From: Phoronis australis
Taxonomy: Eukaryota > Phoronida > Phoronidae
DNA: 64,000 nucleotides
Reading direction: 5' to 3'
Assembly (NCBI GenBank): GCA_002633005.1
Contig: NMRA01000487.1
Location: forward strand, 126,001 to 190,000
Part shown: one piece after another, positions 1-12,943 of the stretch
Position numbering within the stretch: position 1 is the first letter of the stretch
Layout: each line of letters begins with the position of its first letter
The notes under the pieces: generated by a model
Databases searched by the model: none
The model's input: the letters and a program-made list of their open reading frames with translations, nothing else
Told to the model about the DNA's origin: nothing
Position numbers and translations under genes: made by a program

Positions 1-45
1 GTCCCTTTGTTCAGTGGAGAAAACTCAGTTCTCAAAATGCGGCAC
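1..45 (+). repeat. Partial hairpin repeat at window start
   Basis: Loop and right arm of the palindromic family described at 12807-12910 (TTCAGTGGAGAAAACT then GTTCTCAAAATGCGG). The left arm lies before the window. Confidence 0.6.
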
Positions 46-1760
46 ATTATATCAGACTTTTACCGAAAATATGTCTTCATTGTTTATTGTTTGGGATCTT
101 GAAAACAGTTTGGGGGGATGAGCGAGAGCCCGGGGATCCTGCTTTTGACCCTGGGTGTTAGTTACCCTTGTCCCTGGGTGCCTGTTTTATGGAAAGCATA
201 AAACATGTTCTGTCTTCTGTTTGTTTACATGTGCGATCTGTACCAAAGCAACTAGAGTTGCAATGATTTGATGACTATCGCTGATGTTATTGCTAAAGAA
301 AAACATCAAATCGATTCCAAGACTTTAACATCAATTCTGTGAACAAATTAAAAATCCACATAAATGAGGCAAAAGTCTCCATGGCTGCACACAGATGTTC
401 TTCGGGCATTCTTAACAATTTCTAAAGTCACATATTAAATGGAAGATCTGTGTTTTTATCAGGTCTCATTACTCATGTTAGTTAACAGCGCCTTCCCAGT
501 ACTCGACAATGTCACTTAAAACCGATTGAGAAGATTTGAGTCTCGAATTGGAAGGCGTTGCCAATTAATCGATACTGAATTTTTATCCGATTCCTGCCAC
601 TAATAGAAACACTAGTCAGAAAAGGAAGCATAGTTAACGGTGATAGCTATACCTGGCAAGAGCTGTGCCTGCCGTTCCAGCTGCACTCATTAATCAGTCA
701 TTAATAGGAATATGTTATAGCTAACTGCATTACTGTCATATTAATTGGATAAAGCATTCAATATACTGCCATGCACTAGTCCTCTTGTCTGATTGAGTTC
801 TGCTGCTGCAGCCAGTGCCATCATGGTATCGAGAAGAAATCACCAGACTTTTATATTTAGTTTCATATTGACAGAATTTTAATTCCGTCTCGGTCATTAA
901 AACGGTTTAGTCACCATTTGAAAGTTGCCAAAAATCTATGTATTACATCTTTGTATACAAATGATTTTTATCAATTTTGTTTCACACATTATTGGATGGC
1001 TTTACTTGAAATTCATTTTTCAAAGGCGTTAATTATTAAACATCAGGGTTAGTAATGGAGACTGTATGCATGGATTTAATTTAATGGGGAACATTAGGAC
1101 TCTGATGTCTTAAGCCACTTATAATTATGAGATATGCCTGACTTATTGATTACTGATAATGATGTCGATGATTATCTTGGCTATGATTGTGAGGCTGTGA
1201 TCGTCTGTGATGCTCGGTTGCACGATATTACTCCAATTTTCACAACAGTTCTCTAATGTTCAGTAGAGTTTTCCAATGTTCATAACAGTTAACTCCAATG
1301 TTCTCTACAGTTTTGTCATTCATTGAACCTTCTCCGTGTTGTCCTTTGACAGGATTGAACATCTATTTTGGCCATATTTTTGTATTTCTTTACCTAAAAA
1401 TGATCTTAATTTACCTATCAGAAGATAAATAATTCGAAAACCCACCAGTTTTATTCCACAATATATCATTGTATTTGAGTTTCGTTTCATTGTAATGAAA
1501 CCAATTGGCTAAATAATTTACCTTGATTCTGACAGAGGAAGTTCAGTAACCAGGCTGCTGTCTTGCAGTCACTTGTGTATGGTAGTTTGCTTAAAATGCT
1601 TGCTTTCGCCCATTAGGTCTCTGTTATTCCTCAACTTAGTGCCTTGAATTATTTAAGTGTGCCTGCTGTTACTACAAGAAACTAATTATAAGTGAATTAG
1701 TACTCTTACATGTGAGTCTCCACTGTGTCCGACAGTCAGTCGCTCGCTGTTTCATTCTGC
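46..1760. other. Non-coding, no gene seen
   Basis: AT-rich sequence without supported features. It holds a short inverted pair CGCCTTCC / GGAAGGCG (about 489-564) and a degenerate tandem motif like 'ACAGTT..CTCCAATGTT' near 1238-1315. Confidence 0.5.
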
Positions 1761-1764
1761 CTAT

Positions 1765-2260
1765 CTTAAGGTGCTTTCTCACTAGGGGAAGTTCGGTTTA
1801 CTGAAGCTTCGCCGAAACTCGCTTACCTTTCTGACTAGACAGTGCTATCGCAGTTATCGCTAAGATATCAGATGGCGCAGTTCATTTGTTCTGTCAAACA
1901 AATATTGAGTAGTGGGTTCGAGGTTTACTGAAAATTGTATTCCGAGTGTTTATGAAAATGATACGTGTCATTCTTCATCAGATATGCTTTCTTTTATTTA
2001 TTTACGTGTGTCTATTGAGAGTTTGTCGGCTATGCTCAAAGAACATGTTTTGCGAGTGTCGCGTGATTGTATAACTTCGCCGAAGTTTTGCTCTGACCTT
2101 TCCCACTACACCGAAGTTTCGGTGAGTAAGGAAGCTTCGTTTTTAAATCCAGCTATTTTCTGCGAAGTTTCGCTTGCAGATTAACTATCGGAGTTAACGT
2201 CTCCCACTTACCAAAACTTTGGTAAAAGCAAAGTTTTTCCTTTAATGGGGAAGCGAAGTG
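1765..2260. repeat. CGAAGTTT-rich repeat tract
   Basis: The motif CGAAGTTT/GAAGCTTCG and its inverses recur many times, with small palindromes such as CACCGAAGTTTCGGTG (about 2110) and a near palindrome TTACCAAAACTTTGGTAA (about 2210). It adjoins a fragment of the 17891/24936 element family. The 90-codon open frame here reads through this repeat and is not supported as a gene. Confidence 0.45.
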
Positions 2261-2261
2261 T

Positions 2262-2440
2262 TTTTCATGTGTTCACGTCGATGTGTCATGTTTTGAGGAG
2301 TGTTGGGTTATTGTCAATAGTTAACTTCAGTCCCAGATCAAGATTAACAGTGCATGTTAAATTCACAGTTAACTGGTGGATTTGATAGCTGGGTGTCTGC
2401 ACTTCGATGTGGTTTAAACGGTTAATGTTTGTGTCATCAA
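2262..2440 (+). repeat. Degraded partial copy of the 17891/24936 TIR element
   Basis: It matches the left part of the two full copies in order: the ACGTCGATG block, GAGGAGTG for GGGGAGTTG, GTTAACTTC, a CAGTTAAC block, then GGTGGATTTGATAG and CTTCGATGTGG. It lacks the right half and the right inverted repeat. Confidence 0.6.
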
Positions 2441-5400
2441 GAGTTATTGGTAGGGGTTACTGTCAGTGACGGCATCCATGTTGTGGTATTATTTCATATC
2501 TTTCAAATATTCTACCACTGCAAGCACTACAAATGAAGCATTCAAGAAATATAAGAAAGGCTAATATGGCAAATTATTTTTTGCCCCAAATTAGTGACAT
2601 TTTACCTGATACCCCTTCACAAAGAGGCTAAACACTAAACACTAGCGTTTTTAGTTCAACTTTTGGCTACTAAACAAAAGCACCAGTCCATAATGTGAAC
2701 TGTTGCAAGAGTTGCATTTGCTAATGCTTTGTTGACAGCTTGTTGTAGCCCCAAAATGTCTGTAGCCAGATTATTTACTTCAAAGGACATACATGTATAA
2801 AGGGGGGGAGGGGGGGGTCTGGTCTGGTGAGTGAAATACTGCTACTGTTGTGTAATGGGAATATATAACCTACTGGTGCCTCTCCAGCATAGACTTAACA
2901 CAACCAACCAGTTGAAGAAGTACAAAACTAAGGAAACTGTCAGAAATCTTGCATGCCTGTGAGTTCATACACCTGTGGGAAACATCCTCACGCCAGCTTG
3001 ACCATATGTAGTCACCCAGATATGACTGAGATCTGAAATCACCTTTGAAACTGCAAGACATGTGTTGCAGATGACTGATGATCCTCTGTTAGGATATAAT
3101 GCTGTCTGACACATTGTGTATATAATTAGCAAAAAACATGAATCTTGGGTATTCAAGTTGTTTTGCATAGCTTGCCTATATCTTTGCGTCTCTACCAGCA
3201 TGGCAAATAATAAAGGTAATTATCAACGTTCATCAAGGGTCACGTTTCAACACTTAAACGTATATACATATTTTTTGAATTCTTGATGGCTAATAGCCTC
3301 TATTCATGTCATACAATCAAAAATGACATGACTTAATACTCCGCACGTATTTTTGGAATCGGGTGATTGAAAACACTGAATCCAAAGGTAGACACATCAC
3401 ACAGTTGTACATGATCCGACCACTATTTTATGTTGGCATTGTCATTTTATCATGAATTTCTAGGAAGCTTATCTGTGCGAGACTGCATCTTTACTGTGCT
3501 CTTATTGTCCATACACAGGGAAAGATTTTTATTTACCATCAAACAATAGAGATATCAGCCATCAAAGTCGCCTTCTGAAACTACGTCTCAAGTTTTCATT
3601 TTGATGACCGTTGTGTGATGGAAAATCAAAATTATGAGACATGATTCTCTCGGCCACAGACCATACAAGTTGCCAAATTTCTCGCGAATTGACCCACACA
3701 ATAAAGAGAAGTGGACGTTCAAAACTGTTGAAAACCTTGATAATCAAAGTGCCTGAAGCTATCCTATAATCATTTATCACGTAGAAATCAATAGAAATTG
3801 TCTCAAGCACCGTGCATATTTCTTGGCTTATAAATGATGAGTGTAAAGGAATATATGGATAGCAGTGAAAAATAAAGATATAATTTTATGCAATATGTGA
3901 AAGTAACATATTTGAATTTTTTCAGAAAAGCTGACAATTGCGTCAAAGGCACGAAGTTGGTTTTCCAATGTTTACATACAGCAAGTTGTATAAGCATACT
4001 TGTATGGTGTTCAGTATTGTATCATTGACTACATGCACCACTTGTGTGCTGTGAGTTTAGTTTAATATTGAGCTGAAGGACCCCTTATTTGTTGATGGTT
4101 ATTGATTCTTTGCGGGTTGTAGTTTCCCTTAAGGGGATAATAATGGGGATAATAATTTTAATGAGCTTTGTGCTGTTGCATTTAGCTTTTTTCATGTTCA
4201 TGAGTAATTCAAAGGCCAAAAACAAGCAATTCAATGGCTGAGTGAATTCCTTTGCCATAAGAAAAATGGGCTAAGAGTTTGTTATTTAAGTCAAACCATG
4301 TGTATTTTTGTTGGCTAGGCATATCCCCATTATGCTTTGTACTTTGATGTTAACAAAGTTATTATAACTAATGGTGCTTCTCACACTTGACTGGCTAATT
4401 TGACAAAAATCAAAATAAACAAGTGGAAGGGTGAACAAATCTTTTGAGGGAATGCATGGTTCTGATATTGGTTTTTGATATCGGTGAGGTAGTTTTCAAA
4501 AAAGTTTAGACATTGGCGACTGCAATTTCAAAACAAAACTTTCTGGGTAACTTTCAAATGAGTTAATGTTATTTTGCATCCGGCTTTGTTCTGAGTTTTC
4601 ACCACAACCTGACAATATCTTTTTTGCTAATTACTACATACATGAAACAATCTAAAAAACAACATTTAGGTATACCAAAGATTATAGTTGTGCAGCTTTT
4701 TCACCATGGTGGAATGATTGATAGCTGAAATGTTTTTTATTTTAAAAAACTGTCAGTTCCTGTAAAGTTGACCCTCATTCATTTTCAGGATAAATTTTAA
4801 TCGGTGATAACGCCAATTTAAGCAAATTTTAGAGCTTAAAATCCAACTAGGTAAATGGCTGAGTATTTTAAGCGTACTAAACCGAATGTTCGCCAGACAA
4901 CGGGCGAGTATTGGTGAATTGTAGAAAAATCATGAAAACAATTTTTTTTTGCATTTTATAGCTCCCGTCAAAGCTATCGCATCCAAAAATTATCCCAAAA
5001 ATGCATTTTTCGGCTGTAAAACCTATACTGTCCCACTAAGATATTTACCTTTGCATTATTTATGTACAAAGACACATTTCACCAGAACCTCATTATGGCC
5101 TGTCTAACTGTTTTCCACATTAGCAGACAACCTGTTGATAGAGGTCATGGCAATCTGTGAGGTTCTGTTTATTGTTTCACTCAGTCTGATGTCCCTTTGA
5201 AAAAACATATTAGATCACTGTAGGACTTGGAATGTTAAATTCATTGTTTTGAGTTATGGCTTTCTTTATTTACAATAATTGTTTTGCCTTAGGAATTTTA
5301 GGTCTGTAGTTTTCATTATTTGCTCAGTTTTAGGTTGCATGTAAAGGTATATACTGGTACTGGAGCTTTCTGACTTTCATAAATGTATATGTGTTAATGT

Positions 5401-6885
5401 TACTTGTAACTAGATCAAAAGCATATCCTACGGACATAGGTCTTATCGTTGGCAGCTGCAAAGGAAATAAAACGACAATAGCGTGAGGAAATATTGAGTT
5501 TATTAATTAACCCTGGTAATTATTATTATACGGCCGAAACAAGATTTGACATTGTGTGTAGTTTTAGTTTGTGTATGTGTGGGGGAGGGCTCAGAAGTCT
5601 AGACTCAAGGGCGTTTTTAGTGGCTAGTTGACGAGTTGAAAATTTGCCGTGCAGCGGCGTCGGATTCCAGAATGCGATGTGGGTCGTGGGATTTTGCTGC
5701 GCTAGTCGTAAATAGCGACCTGGCCAAAGCAGAGTCGTCGAGGGATTAACATACTTTATAAATCTAGGAAAAGGATTATTTTCAGAGGTAAAAACTAAAT
5801 TTCCCCGCAGTGGACCTCCCTCCATTCGGCATTACGCGCCTCTACAATCGCACAAAATGTTGCTACCCCCATTATGATATTCTAGATCCACCACTGTTCT
5901 TTGACTAACACAGGGTGTTTAGTTAACTCAAAAAGGGGAATACCAGGTACAGGGACTCCATAGGCAGTCATATGGGAGTTGAAGTTGCCATCTGTTTATG
6001 TCAGTTGGCCCAAATCAACTAGGTTTTCTATTCATAGAACACAGTGAGCTATCAGGGTTGGTCTGGGTAGGTTTGTGTTTGATTTCTCAATTGATTATTT
6101 AATCTTGAGGAAAACAACTGTTTTTAGGGTTAATTTTAGTTAAAACACAATTTTTGATCTTCCTAGATAATTTTTGATTGTGAAAAATCAGCCATCATAG
6201 AAAGATAAAAGATGAAGAGCGAGCTTCAAAATGCATCAAAGAAGGCAAATAAATAGATTAGCAAGTTTTTTGCTCAAAAGACTCTGCAAGCATATGCCAT
6301 ATGGTCACGCCAAAGTCAAATCTGTCCACCTAAAACGCAAATTATGAATCACATTTACAAGTCTACTTAAGTTGTTTGTGATGTCACTGGAGGTTTATGA
6401 ACCAACAATTGCCCCACAATGCATATGACTAATGATGACAGCATCATAGATAAAATCTCCCAACTGCATAGAGAATAAGCACTTTTAGCCTCACAATTCA
6501 AAACCAGGAAAAGCTTGTGATGAGTTGTGAATGTCCATGGTGATGAAGCTACATGTTTCCCCTGTTGTAGTATCATTGGCTGATTGATGAAAACTAAGTA
6601 TTGCATTACAAACAAGCCAAATATTGATTTACTAGGCATCTGTGACAAACACACTCAATCATGTGCCACTCTGGTATCTATTGTACAAACTGTGATAAAT
6701 GCATCGCCGTTTGCGCTTATAAAGATGATTATCGTTTTTTTTTAAATGCAGAAATTGACCACCCTAGTTTCAGTTGCAACTGTTCTTGCCTAGGGGAAAT
6801 GCATATCAATAAATAGGATACCTATTAGTATTAGATACTTTGTAAATTGTGAGTGTGTAATTTCTACAGTAGAGTAAACCCCTCC
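2441..6885. other. Non-coding, one dispersed repeat, no gene seen
   Basis: Contains a G-rich run (2801-2820) and a dispersed repeat (4865-5035). Near 5880-5896 there is an end-like sequence CTAGATCCACCACTG, the reverse complement of a CAGTGG-type hAT terminus. Short open frames here have no recognisable protein features. Confidence 0.5.
4865..5035 (-). repeat. Dispersed repeat, inverted partner of 18605-18770
   Basis: The reverse complement contains GGTTTTACAGCCGAAAAATG, then GGGATAAT..TTGGATG, TAGCTTTGAC and TTCACCAATA. The + strand at 18605-18770 has the same blocks in order (TTTTACGGCTGAAAAACGC, GGGATTATCATTGGATG, TAGCTTTGAC, TCACCAATTTTCAC). Diverged copies of one unknown repeat. Confidence 0.6.
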
Positions 6886-6889
6886 AATT

Positions 6890-7040
6890 TGAGCAGTCTC
6901 TAAAATTTGGGACACTGAAATTGAAGTAGAAATTGAAGTTTTTATTGATTCTGAAGATAGGAACATGGTTGATTTTCAAGCTTCACCATATAGCTCAAAT
7001 ATTGAACACTGTGTTTTGTATCAAGAGAATTGGAACATTT
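6890..7040 (+). repeat. Dispersed repeat (GGGACACTGAAATT family), copy 1
   Basis: Blocks in order: CTAAAATTTGGGACACTGAA, TTGATTCTGAAGAT, CACCATAT.GCTCAAATATTG, CACTGTGTTTTGTATCAA. The same order is seen at 12380-12530 and, reversed, at 56385-56530. Confidence 0.65.
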
Positions 7041-7659
7041 TGCTCAGGTACTGAACTCATTGGGTTAGGTCAATTAAGATGGTGGTGCCCACTTTGTTAA
7101 ATGGTAAAAATTCAGAAGTTGAACGAACTGAGTGCTCAGGTACAGTTCTACTCGGCGTTTATCACTGCTCAAAATCAAATGGGAAGCTTAAATGTGAACA
7201 CATTATCTGAGAGTCTGCGTATCCATAATTTGTCTGTCCGTAGTAAAGGTAGCCCAACTTGTGGATGAATGAGCTCAACCCTGAACGTGTCATTGATCTT
7301 AATTCTTGATTTTCAGACACCTAATATTGTTTATCTATTACCGGTATATAAAATGCATCGTTCGCACAAACTTCGTCTCCCCGCTCCACTACAGACCTTT
7401 GTTGCACCCATTTCGGCACCGCCTTGGTCCTAGGTAGTGCACTGGCCCCCTATTCAGGTTTGAGATGTTCTGTTTTTCCTCGCGGGCCGTTTTTTCGCAG
7501 ATGCGGAGGGCGGGTTGCCAATTTCGTACTAGCCTTGGTGACGTGAGTTCGTCGGCTTAACAGCCTGGGTGATGCCACTCTGTCGGCTTAATTCCACTCC
7601 CTCTGTCGCGTATATAATTCATCGGGTCTGTCGCCACGGAAATTAATGATGTCATTAAA

Positions 7660-8233
7660 AATACACTCTTCCTTGAGTAAACTAAATTATTTACTAGTGA
7701 ATTGGCATTCTGCTGTTATTCTGCTAATAAAACTGTGATACACTCTTTTGATGCTTTCGATGTCATTGCATCACCTATTGACCAATTTCCCTGATTCTTC
7801 AATCAACTGTGAGGTTGCTTACATGTTTTAACAATTGAAACTGGTTTCATTTCATTACAAGTTTTTAGTATTTTAATACCAGAAAACCCAATTTCAGAAC
7901 AAACTCCTGAGAGATATTGCAAAATTTTAGGAAATGGCGTGTGCACGTGTCATGAGTATGCACTGTTTTAAAAACGATGACAGGCTTTTCTTTGCGGAGA
8001 ATTACGCAAAAATAACATTTATTAGATTGTTTTTTTTTACTTCAGTAAACAGTAACAGGCAAGGTGAGTGTCGGTTGATTACCAGATTCTGCATGCACCC
8101 CTGCCGGTCATTAGCTCTATATATAAGTTTCGCGACAAGGTGACGAGCTGAGCGCCATGGTTGTGGGAAATTTCGGTGTCCAACGGAGCTCAATACACGA
8201 CTAGCTAGCTGTATGTTGACGATAGTCTTCATA
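7660..8233 (+). repeat. Dispersed repeat, copy 1 (partner 34320-34935)
   Basis: About 570 bp sharing a long colinear series of blocks with 34320-34935: ACACTCTTCCTTGAGTAAAC, CTGGTTTCATTTC, GTTTTTAGTATTTTAATACC, GCAAAATTTTAGGAAATGGC, TTAGATTGTTTTT, GACGAGGTGACGAGC-like and GGAGCTCAATA. Indels are common, so the insertions are old or from different subfamilies. No terminal repeats or coding domain recognised. Confidence 0.75.
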
Positions 8234-8239
8234 CAACTG

Positions 8240-10845
8240 TAACTGGCTTCCTATCTCAGTAATGTACATTGATGTTGCCACTTGTAAATACAGTTATATA
8301 CTTTGTGTACAGTACCGTATTTTTAAATGCTTTCTTAGTTTTCCGTAAAGAATATCTGGTTACCGTACTTTGTGTTACGGCAGCGACAAATGTTCTGGAA
8401 AAAAATTTGTATTGCCTAGGGAAAGAATCCTGCAGTGGCACACCTTGCCAACTAAAATCTGACAGTGACAGAAATTCTGATTGAAGCTTTGAACACAGTC
8501 TCTTCAAAGAGTATTCCTGTCTCTTGCAATGAACACTAATGTTCACGTGAAGGTGTAGCTGTTTCCCCTCGGCATTTCCCACTAGCTGCTAATTTCTATT
8601 ACCAGTAATAAAATTTCACTATCCCTGGATATGTATTGAGTTGGTCCTGTTTGTTGTGCAAGACAGTGGGTGGTTCATCCTGTTGTGCTTCACTGACAGG
8701 GTATTGAGGTTATGGTCACTCTGATGAGAGATTACACTGTTAGCTACCTTTAAAGTCCTTCTCTCACGCGTTGTTAACCCTTATTACATGGTTAGAGGAT
8801 GTTATAAGGATCCAAGAAGTACCTACCCCATAACTAATACACGATCCGTACTCGAAAAAAAGTTTAAATGAACGCGCCACTCACGATTCGCACCCGAAGA
8901 ACCACGGCACTTTTGAACTTGCCGCGAACCCGGAAGTACAATTCATTCAGGAACCCAGGCTAAGAAAACGCCGTCAGTGTGAGTGCCTGTTACCAGCCTG
9001 CAAACGGGGATAAAATAATCGACAACGCGCCTTAATTTTAATAAAATTAAAATACGGACAATTTTATCGAATTTGCTGAAGAAATGTGGCGAATAAATTT
9101 TGACAGAAATTATTTTGGCCAGACTTGGGACCGCAGCCTATCGGACCCGGTGCCGATCGAGACCAGACACTGGCGAACGGTAAATGCATGCGGTTGGAAG
9201 CTCTTTTGTCGAAGTAAAATGGTCAAATCATAAATGCTGCATATATTCAAGGGTAGTTTCAGACACTTGCATGAAATTACGGGCTGGTTAGTACATCTTA
9301 TATTTTTGCACAAAAAACACGGAAATTGAACAAAGTTTCTTTTTTGTAGCAACATTTGTCAAAATGTATCAACGTTAAATCTTCACAAATTACAAAGTAG
9401 CCGATTGAACATGCCTTTCAGTTCAGCAAAAGTCGCCTTGTTGTCGGTGCCNNNNNNNNNNNNNNNNNNNNNNNNNNNNNNNNNNNNNNNNNNNNNNNNN
9501 NNNNNNNNNNNNNNNNNNNNNNTGTTGGCGAAAACAATTTACACAAAGTTTTAAACTCGTAACTTATCCCGCTGTCCTCCAATATGGCCGACGCGATCCA
9601 AACAAAGTGACCCAAATTTCGCCACAAAACTTGCAATAACTTTACACTGCTTGCCCCGATTTTTATACTTTTTCGATTTTTACTGAGTAGAATGCACTAC
9701 CTTTCTGATGATAGCAAAGTACTTGTTCAAAACGAGAAAAAAAAATAAAACCGAAAAAAATTGGTTCGACTCATATTGGTTCCTAGGTTCGACCGGCCTA
9801 CGTAAGGAACTAAACACCAATGCTATTTTAACATACTAAGTACGCGTAACATTCCAAAAAAGAAATCAACGACCACTAACTACAAACTATAAATACAGTA
9901 CATATGCAAACGAATCACGAGATATTACTAATAAAACAAAATAATGAAGACTTTTCGAGCAAGCGATAGCGCATTCAGTTACAATGAAAAAATGGCGGCG
10001 TTCAGGACAAGTTCCTGAACTGATGAGCCGGAAATGTGGGTCTGGAAATAACCGATGACAACCGGTAATCATACGCTCAGAGAGAAGGGTCAAATACTGT
10101 TCAAAAATCGCTTTTGGCAAGAAAGGCGAAAAGAATATAAAGAAAGTGTGTCGAAAATAAGATTTTATGTAGTAAGTATTTTCAGATACTGGAACCACAT
10201 GGGCAGTTTGAGAGAAGGACTTTAAGCTTGTTGGAGATTTACAATTAAGGTGGGGGTGATACAGTAACCTGATTAGCATCCGATTCAGCATTTTTGCCGC
10301 TGACCTTATCCCTGTTATTCTGCCATCCTGTTTGCCATGTCTTTCTCAGGTGTTTAACTCAACAGTCACTGACAAACTATATGGCTGTTACCTGCTGTTG
10401 TATTCACTCTGCGTGCACTTCAAGGTGTACATTATCAAGCAACTGTTCTTGTGTTACTGACCCTGTGTGGAAATGACTGACTGTGCCACATATTTCTGAA
10501 GAGATCTTGATTGGTACATGCAGTGCATTGTATAAGCTAATTACATTGGGTTGTAGCACAAATGTTACTGACCCCAGGGTCCTTTACACTGTGCCCTTCT
10601 AGCCTGTGTTTCTGGTGTGCCAATTTATTCTTTGGAGTGCTTCTGGTGAACTGTTTCCCTGTATGAGGTGTATCTTGTGTAAGAGAAATTTTCCCTTTGT
10701 TTTCTTGTGATGCTCTTCTTGCCAAAAGTACCACAAAAAGAAGTTAATTCATCTCTGTTTCATTTCGAAATCAATCTTTAAGATTTCAACTGTATTTACA
10801 ATTTCCTCCTTGATGTGAACCCACACGTGAACACTCACTTGAGTG
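8240..10845. other. Non-coding with one gap, no gene seen
   Basis: Contains an unsequenced stretch (9452-9522). The GC content rises around 8870-9000. Short open frames on both strands show no domains. Confidence 0.5.
9452..9522. other. Assembly gap (71 N)
   Basis: Run of N. Open frames spanning it are meaningless. Confidence 0.99.
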
Positions 10846-10854
10846 CCCCCACAC

Positions 10855-11329
10855 CAGGCCTTTATCCAGGATTTTGAAAATAGGGTGTCCAAAATGGGGT
10901 TCCCAATATTCCAGGGCGTCCATGATTCCGACGCGTAACCCCCCACCCCCAGCAATAGCCCCAAACACACATTTTTTTACAAAAAATGCATAGATCAAGG
11001 TTTTTACATCTAAGTTTATAAAACAGCCTTCTGTGGTGAGCATTTTTACAAAAAAAAACTGTGTAGACCAAGACTTTTACAATGCTGTCAATCAAGTGTC
11101 ATAGCAACAAAGCATATACTTTGTATATGCATTGTATATTTCTTCCCGCTTTGAAAAAAGAGCCCCCACTGTGAGCCTTCAGAAGCTTCCTAGTATTCAT
11201 TACAATGTGTGTGTCCAAACTTGAAAGGTTCCTATTGACAGTGGGCGTCCAAATGATACATTGGGCGTCCTTGCCAGAGCAGCCAGATTAGTGCTAGGAC
11301 GCCCAGGACATACGCTGCATAAAGGCCTG
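10855..11329. mobile_element. Non-autonomous hAT-type element with perfect 8-bp TSD
   Basis: A 475-bp element beginning CAGGCCTTTATCCAG and ending CTGCATAAAGGCCTG, so the inverted termini share CAGGCCTTTATxCAG. Both sides carry an identical 8-bp duplication CCCCACAC (10847-10854 and 11330-11337). CAG-type ends with 8-bp duplications are the hallmark of hAT transposition. The interior has no transposase; it repeats 'GGCGTCC' and 'CATTTTTACAAAAAA' motifs. The overlapping minus-strand open frames are element sequence. The perfect duplication suggests a fairly recent insertion. Confidence 0.85.
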
Positions 11330-12148
11330 CCCCACACCCACCCTCCCACCCAGCCCCCTCCCACCCACCCCCATTATAATTTTAGGTGCATTTTCGGGTC
11401 TCAAGAGGATATTTGTCTGCAAAAAAAATGAGGCCTGGAGGGCCCTGGATCTGGCTCCAGGAGGTGTTTGAGGGCCACCATCATGTTGATGACAGGTCAT
11501 AGCTAGCTGGTTGTGACCTTTCAACCAACCTTGATGTCAACTCTGAACTGCATGGTTTTTATCATGCTTAGCACCTCGCCAGTCTACGTCATATACTGAA
11601 GGCAAGTTTACCTCTGTTGCCTGATTTCTTGGCTGAGCCAAATTCCGGGTTCTTCATTTTCGTCAGTCCTTGGCACAGCTGACAGCTATCCATTTCCACA
11701 CGTCATTCGATGGATTTCTGCAAGGTGCAAAACTGTCGGTAATACAGTCGAGGGTGCATACATCCAAGGCGGCCATTAACACCACTGCTAAAGATATACA
11801 ATACCACTCTAATTATATTCTTTGATATGTGCACTCTTTTGCAGAAACATGAATATGCCAGTGTTTGCTCCAGAGTTCGTTGTCGCCACCATCTAATGAT
11901 TATAAGTCTCCGGCCAGTGTTTTATAAGCTCTATATTTTTAATCAAGTTGATTTTACAAATCGTTGTTTCCCTATGTTTGATCATCGGAAAACTCCATTT
12001 TTTATGAACTGTTTAGTGTTGTACCGTAGTTGTCCAAGATAACGCCCAAGCTCGGCTTATCAGCCATACCTGAAGTTTCTAAATTTTCACCTTTAAACAC
12101 CCAGGCTAATAGCTTCCACCCACAATTCATCTGACAGAGACTTCCTTT

Positions 12149-12195
12149 GAATGGCTAGCGTCTTTGTGAATGGCTAGCGTCTTTGTGAATGCCTG
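12149..12195 (+). repeat. 19-bp tandem repeat, about 2.5 copies
   Basis: Unit GAATGGCTAGCGTCTTTGT, two perfect copies and a third partial one. The flank GTCTTTGTGAATGCCTGTCC resembles 37597-37625 and 52712-52745, so it sits inside a dispersed repeat. Confidence 0.85.
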
Positions 12196-12379
12196 TCCTA
12201 TGAGAATTTTAGCTCTCAAAGTCTACGTAACTTAACCTTTGCATACTGCATAACGAATAGTCAGTTTCACAAGCCCCTGCTATATTGAGGAGGAAAAAAC
12301 CCGGTAACTTCTAAGGGAGACATGAAAGGTTATTTTCAGCTCTTTACACATTTTATGGTAAAAATTCGTCACTTTAGAA

Positions 12380-12530
12380 CGATTTAAACAATTTGGGACA
12401 CTGAATTCAATGTAAAATCCAATTTTCTTGATTTTCTGAAGATTAGAAATGGATACTTTTGGCATTCATCATATGTCTCAAACATTGGACATTCCATTTT
12501 GTATCAACAAAGTTTAAGTGAGATAACAAA
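12380..12530 (+). repeat. Dispersed repeat (GGGACACTGAAATT family), copy 2
   Basis: Contains TTTGGGACACTGAATTCAAT, TTGATTTTCTGAAGAT, CATCATATGTCTCAAACATT and CATTTTGTATCAACAAAG in family order. Confidence 0.65.
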
Positions 12531-12806
12531 TACCTGCCTATGCAAAATTTGTCTTTCTCACAATTCTTGAATTTGGGGCGGCCAATATAGTTTATTTCTA
12601 AAATTTGGTACAATGTTCAATCTTGAGCAAGATAATTTACTTTTGACTGTCGCAGAATTTTTACCACAGTATTGTTACTTGTTTGCAAAAAATGATGAAG
12701 GCATTGCAATGAGCGATGGTTGAGGTAAAACACTTGTCTTCTCAATAATTCTGTTTCATTAAATGCCCATATTAATCACAATACCCAATCCCTAATTACT
12801 TGGCAT

Positions 12807-12910
12807 TAGTGACTTACTGCGGTCCCTGATTTTGAGGACCAGTTTGGTGCCCGTTGTTCAGTGGAGAAAACTGGTTCTCAAAATGCGGGCTCCCTGGAAG
12901 TTACTACTAC
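12807..12910 (+). repeat. Hairpin (palindromic) repeat, copy A
   Basis: The left arm AGTGACTTACTGC-GGTCCCTGATTTTGAG-GACCAGTTT pairs with the right arm AAACTGGTTCTCAAAATGCG-GGCTCCCTGGAAGTTACTACT. The stem is about 40 bp with few mismatches around a 20-odd base loop (GTGCCCGTTGTTCAGTGGAG). Related copies lie at 12944-13051, 47730-47831 and 54826-54930. Confidence 0.85.
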
Positions 12911-12943
12911 TGCAGGTGCAGTGTTTTCTGTAGACCTATTACC

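Larger units (their letters stand above)
11340..12800. other. Non-coding, no gene seen
   Basis: C-rich run at 11335-11375, a segment related to the 'TTAACGCCCA' repeat theme (12040-12240), a 19-bp tandem repeat (12149-12195) and a dispersed repeat (12380-12530). Confidence 0.5.

Noticed and set aside
7370-7640. GC-rich patch that could be a promoter or CpG island
   Set aside because: No recognisable first exon or promoter signature follows, and it directly precedes a dispersed repeat copy. It may be part of a TE.
9887-10291. 134-codon minus-strand open frame
   Set aside because: No domain, compositionally like translated AT-rich intron, and no relatives recognised.
10749-11095. Three overlapping minus-strand frames
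   Set aside because: They coincide with the hAT-type element 10855-11329 and its flank; no transposase features.
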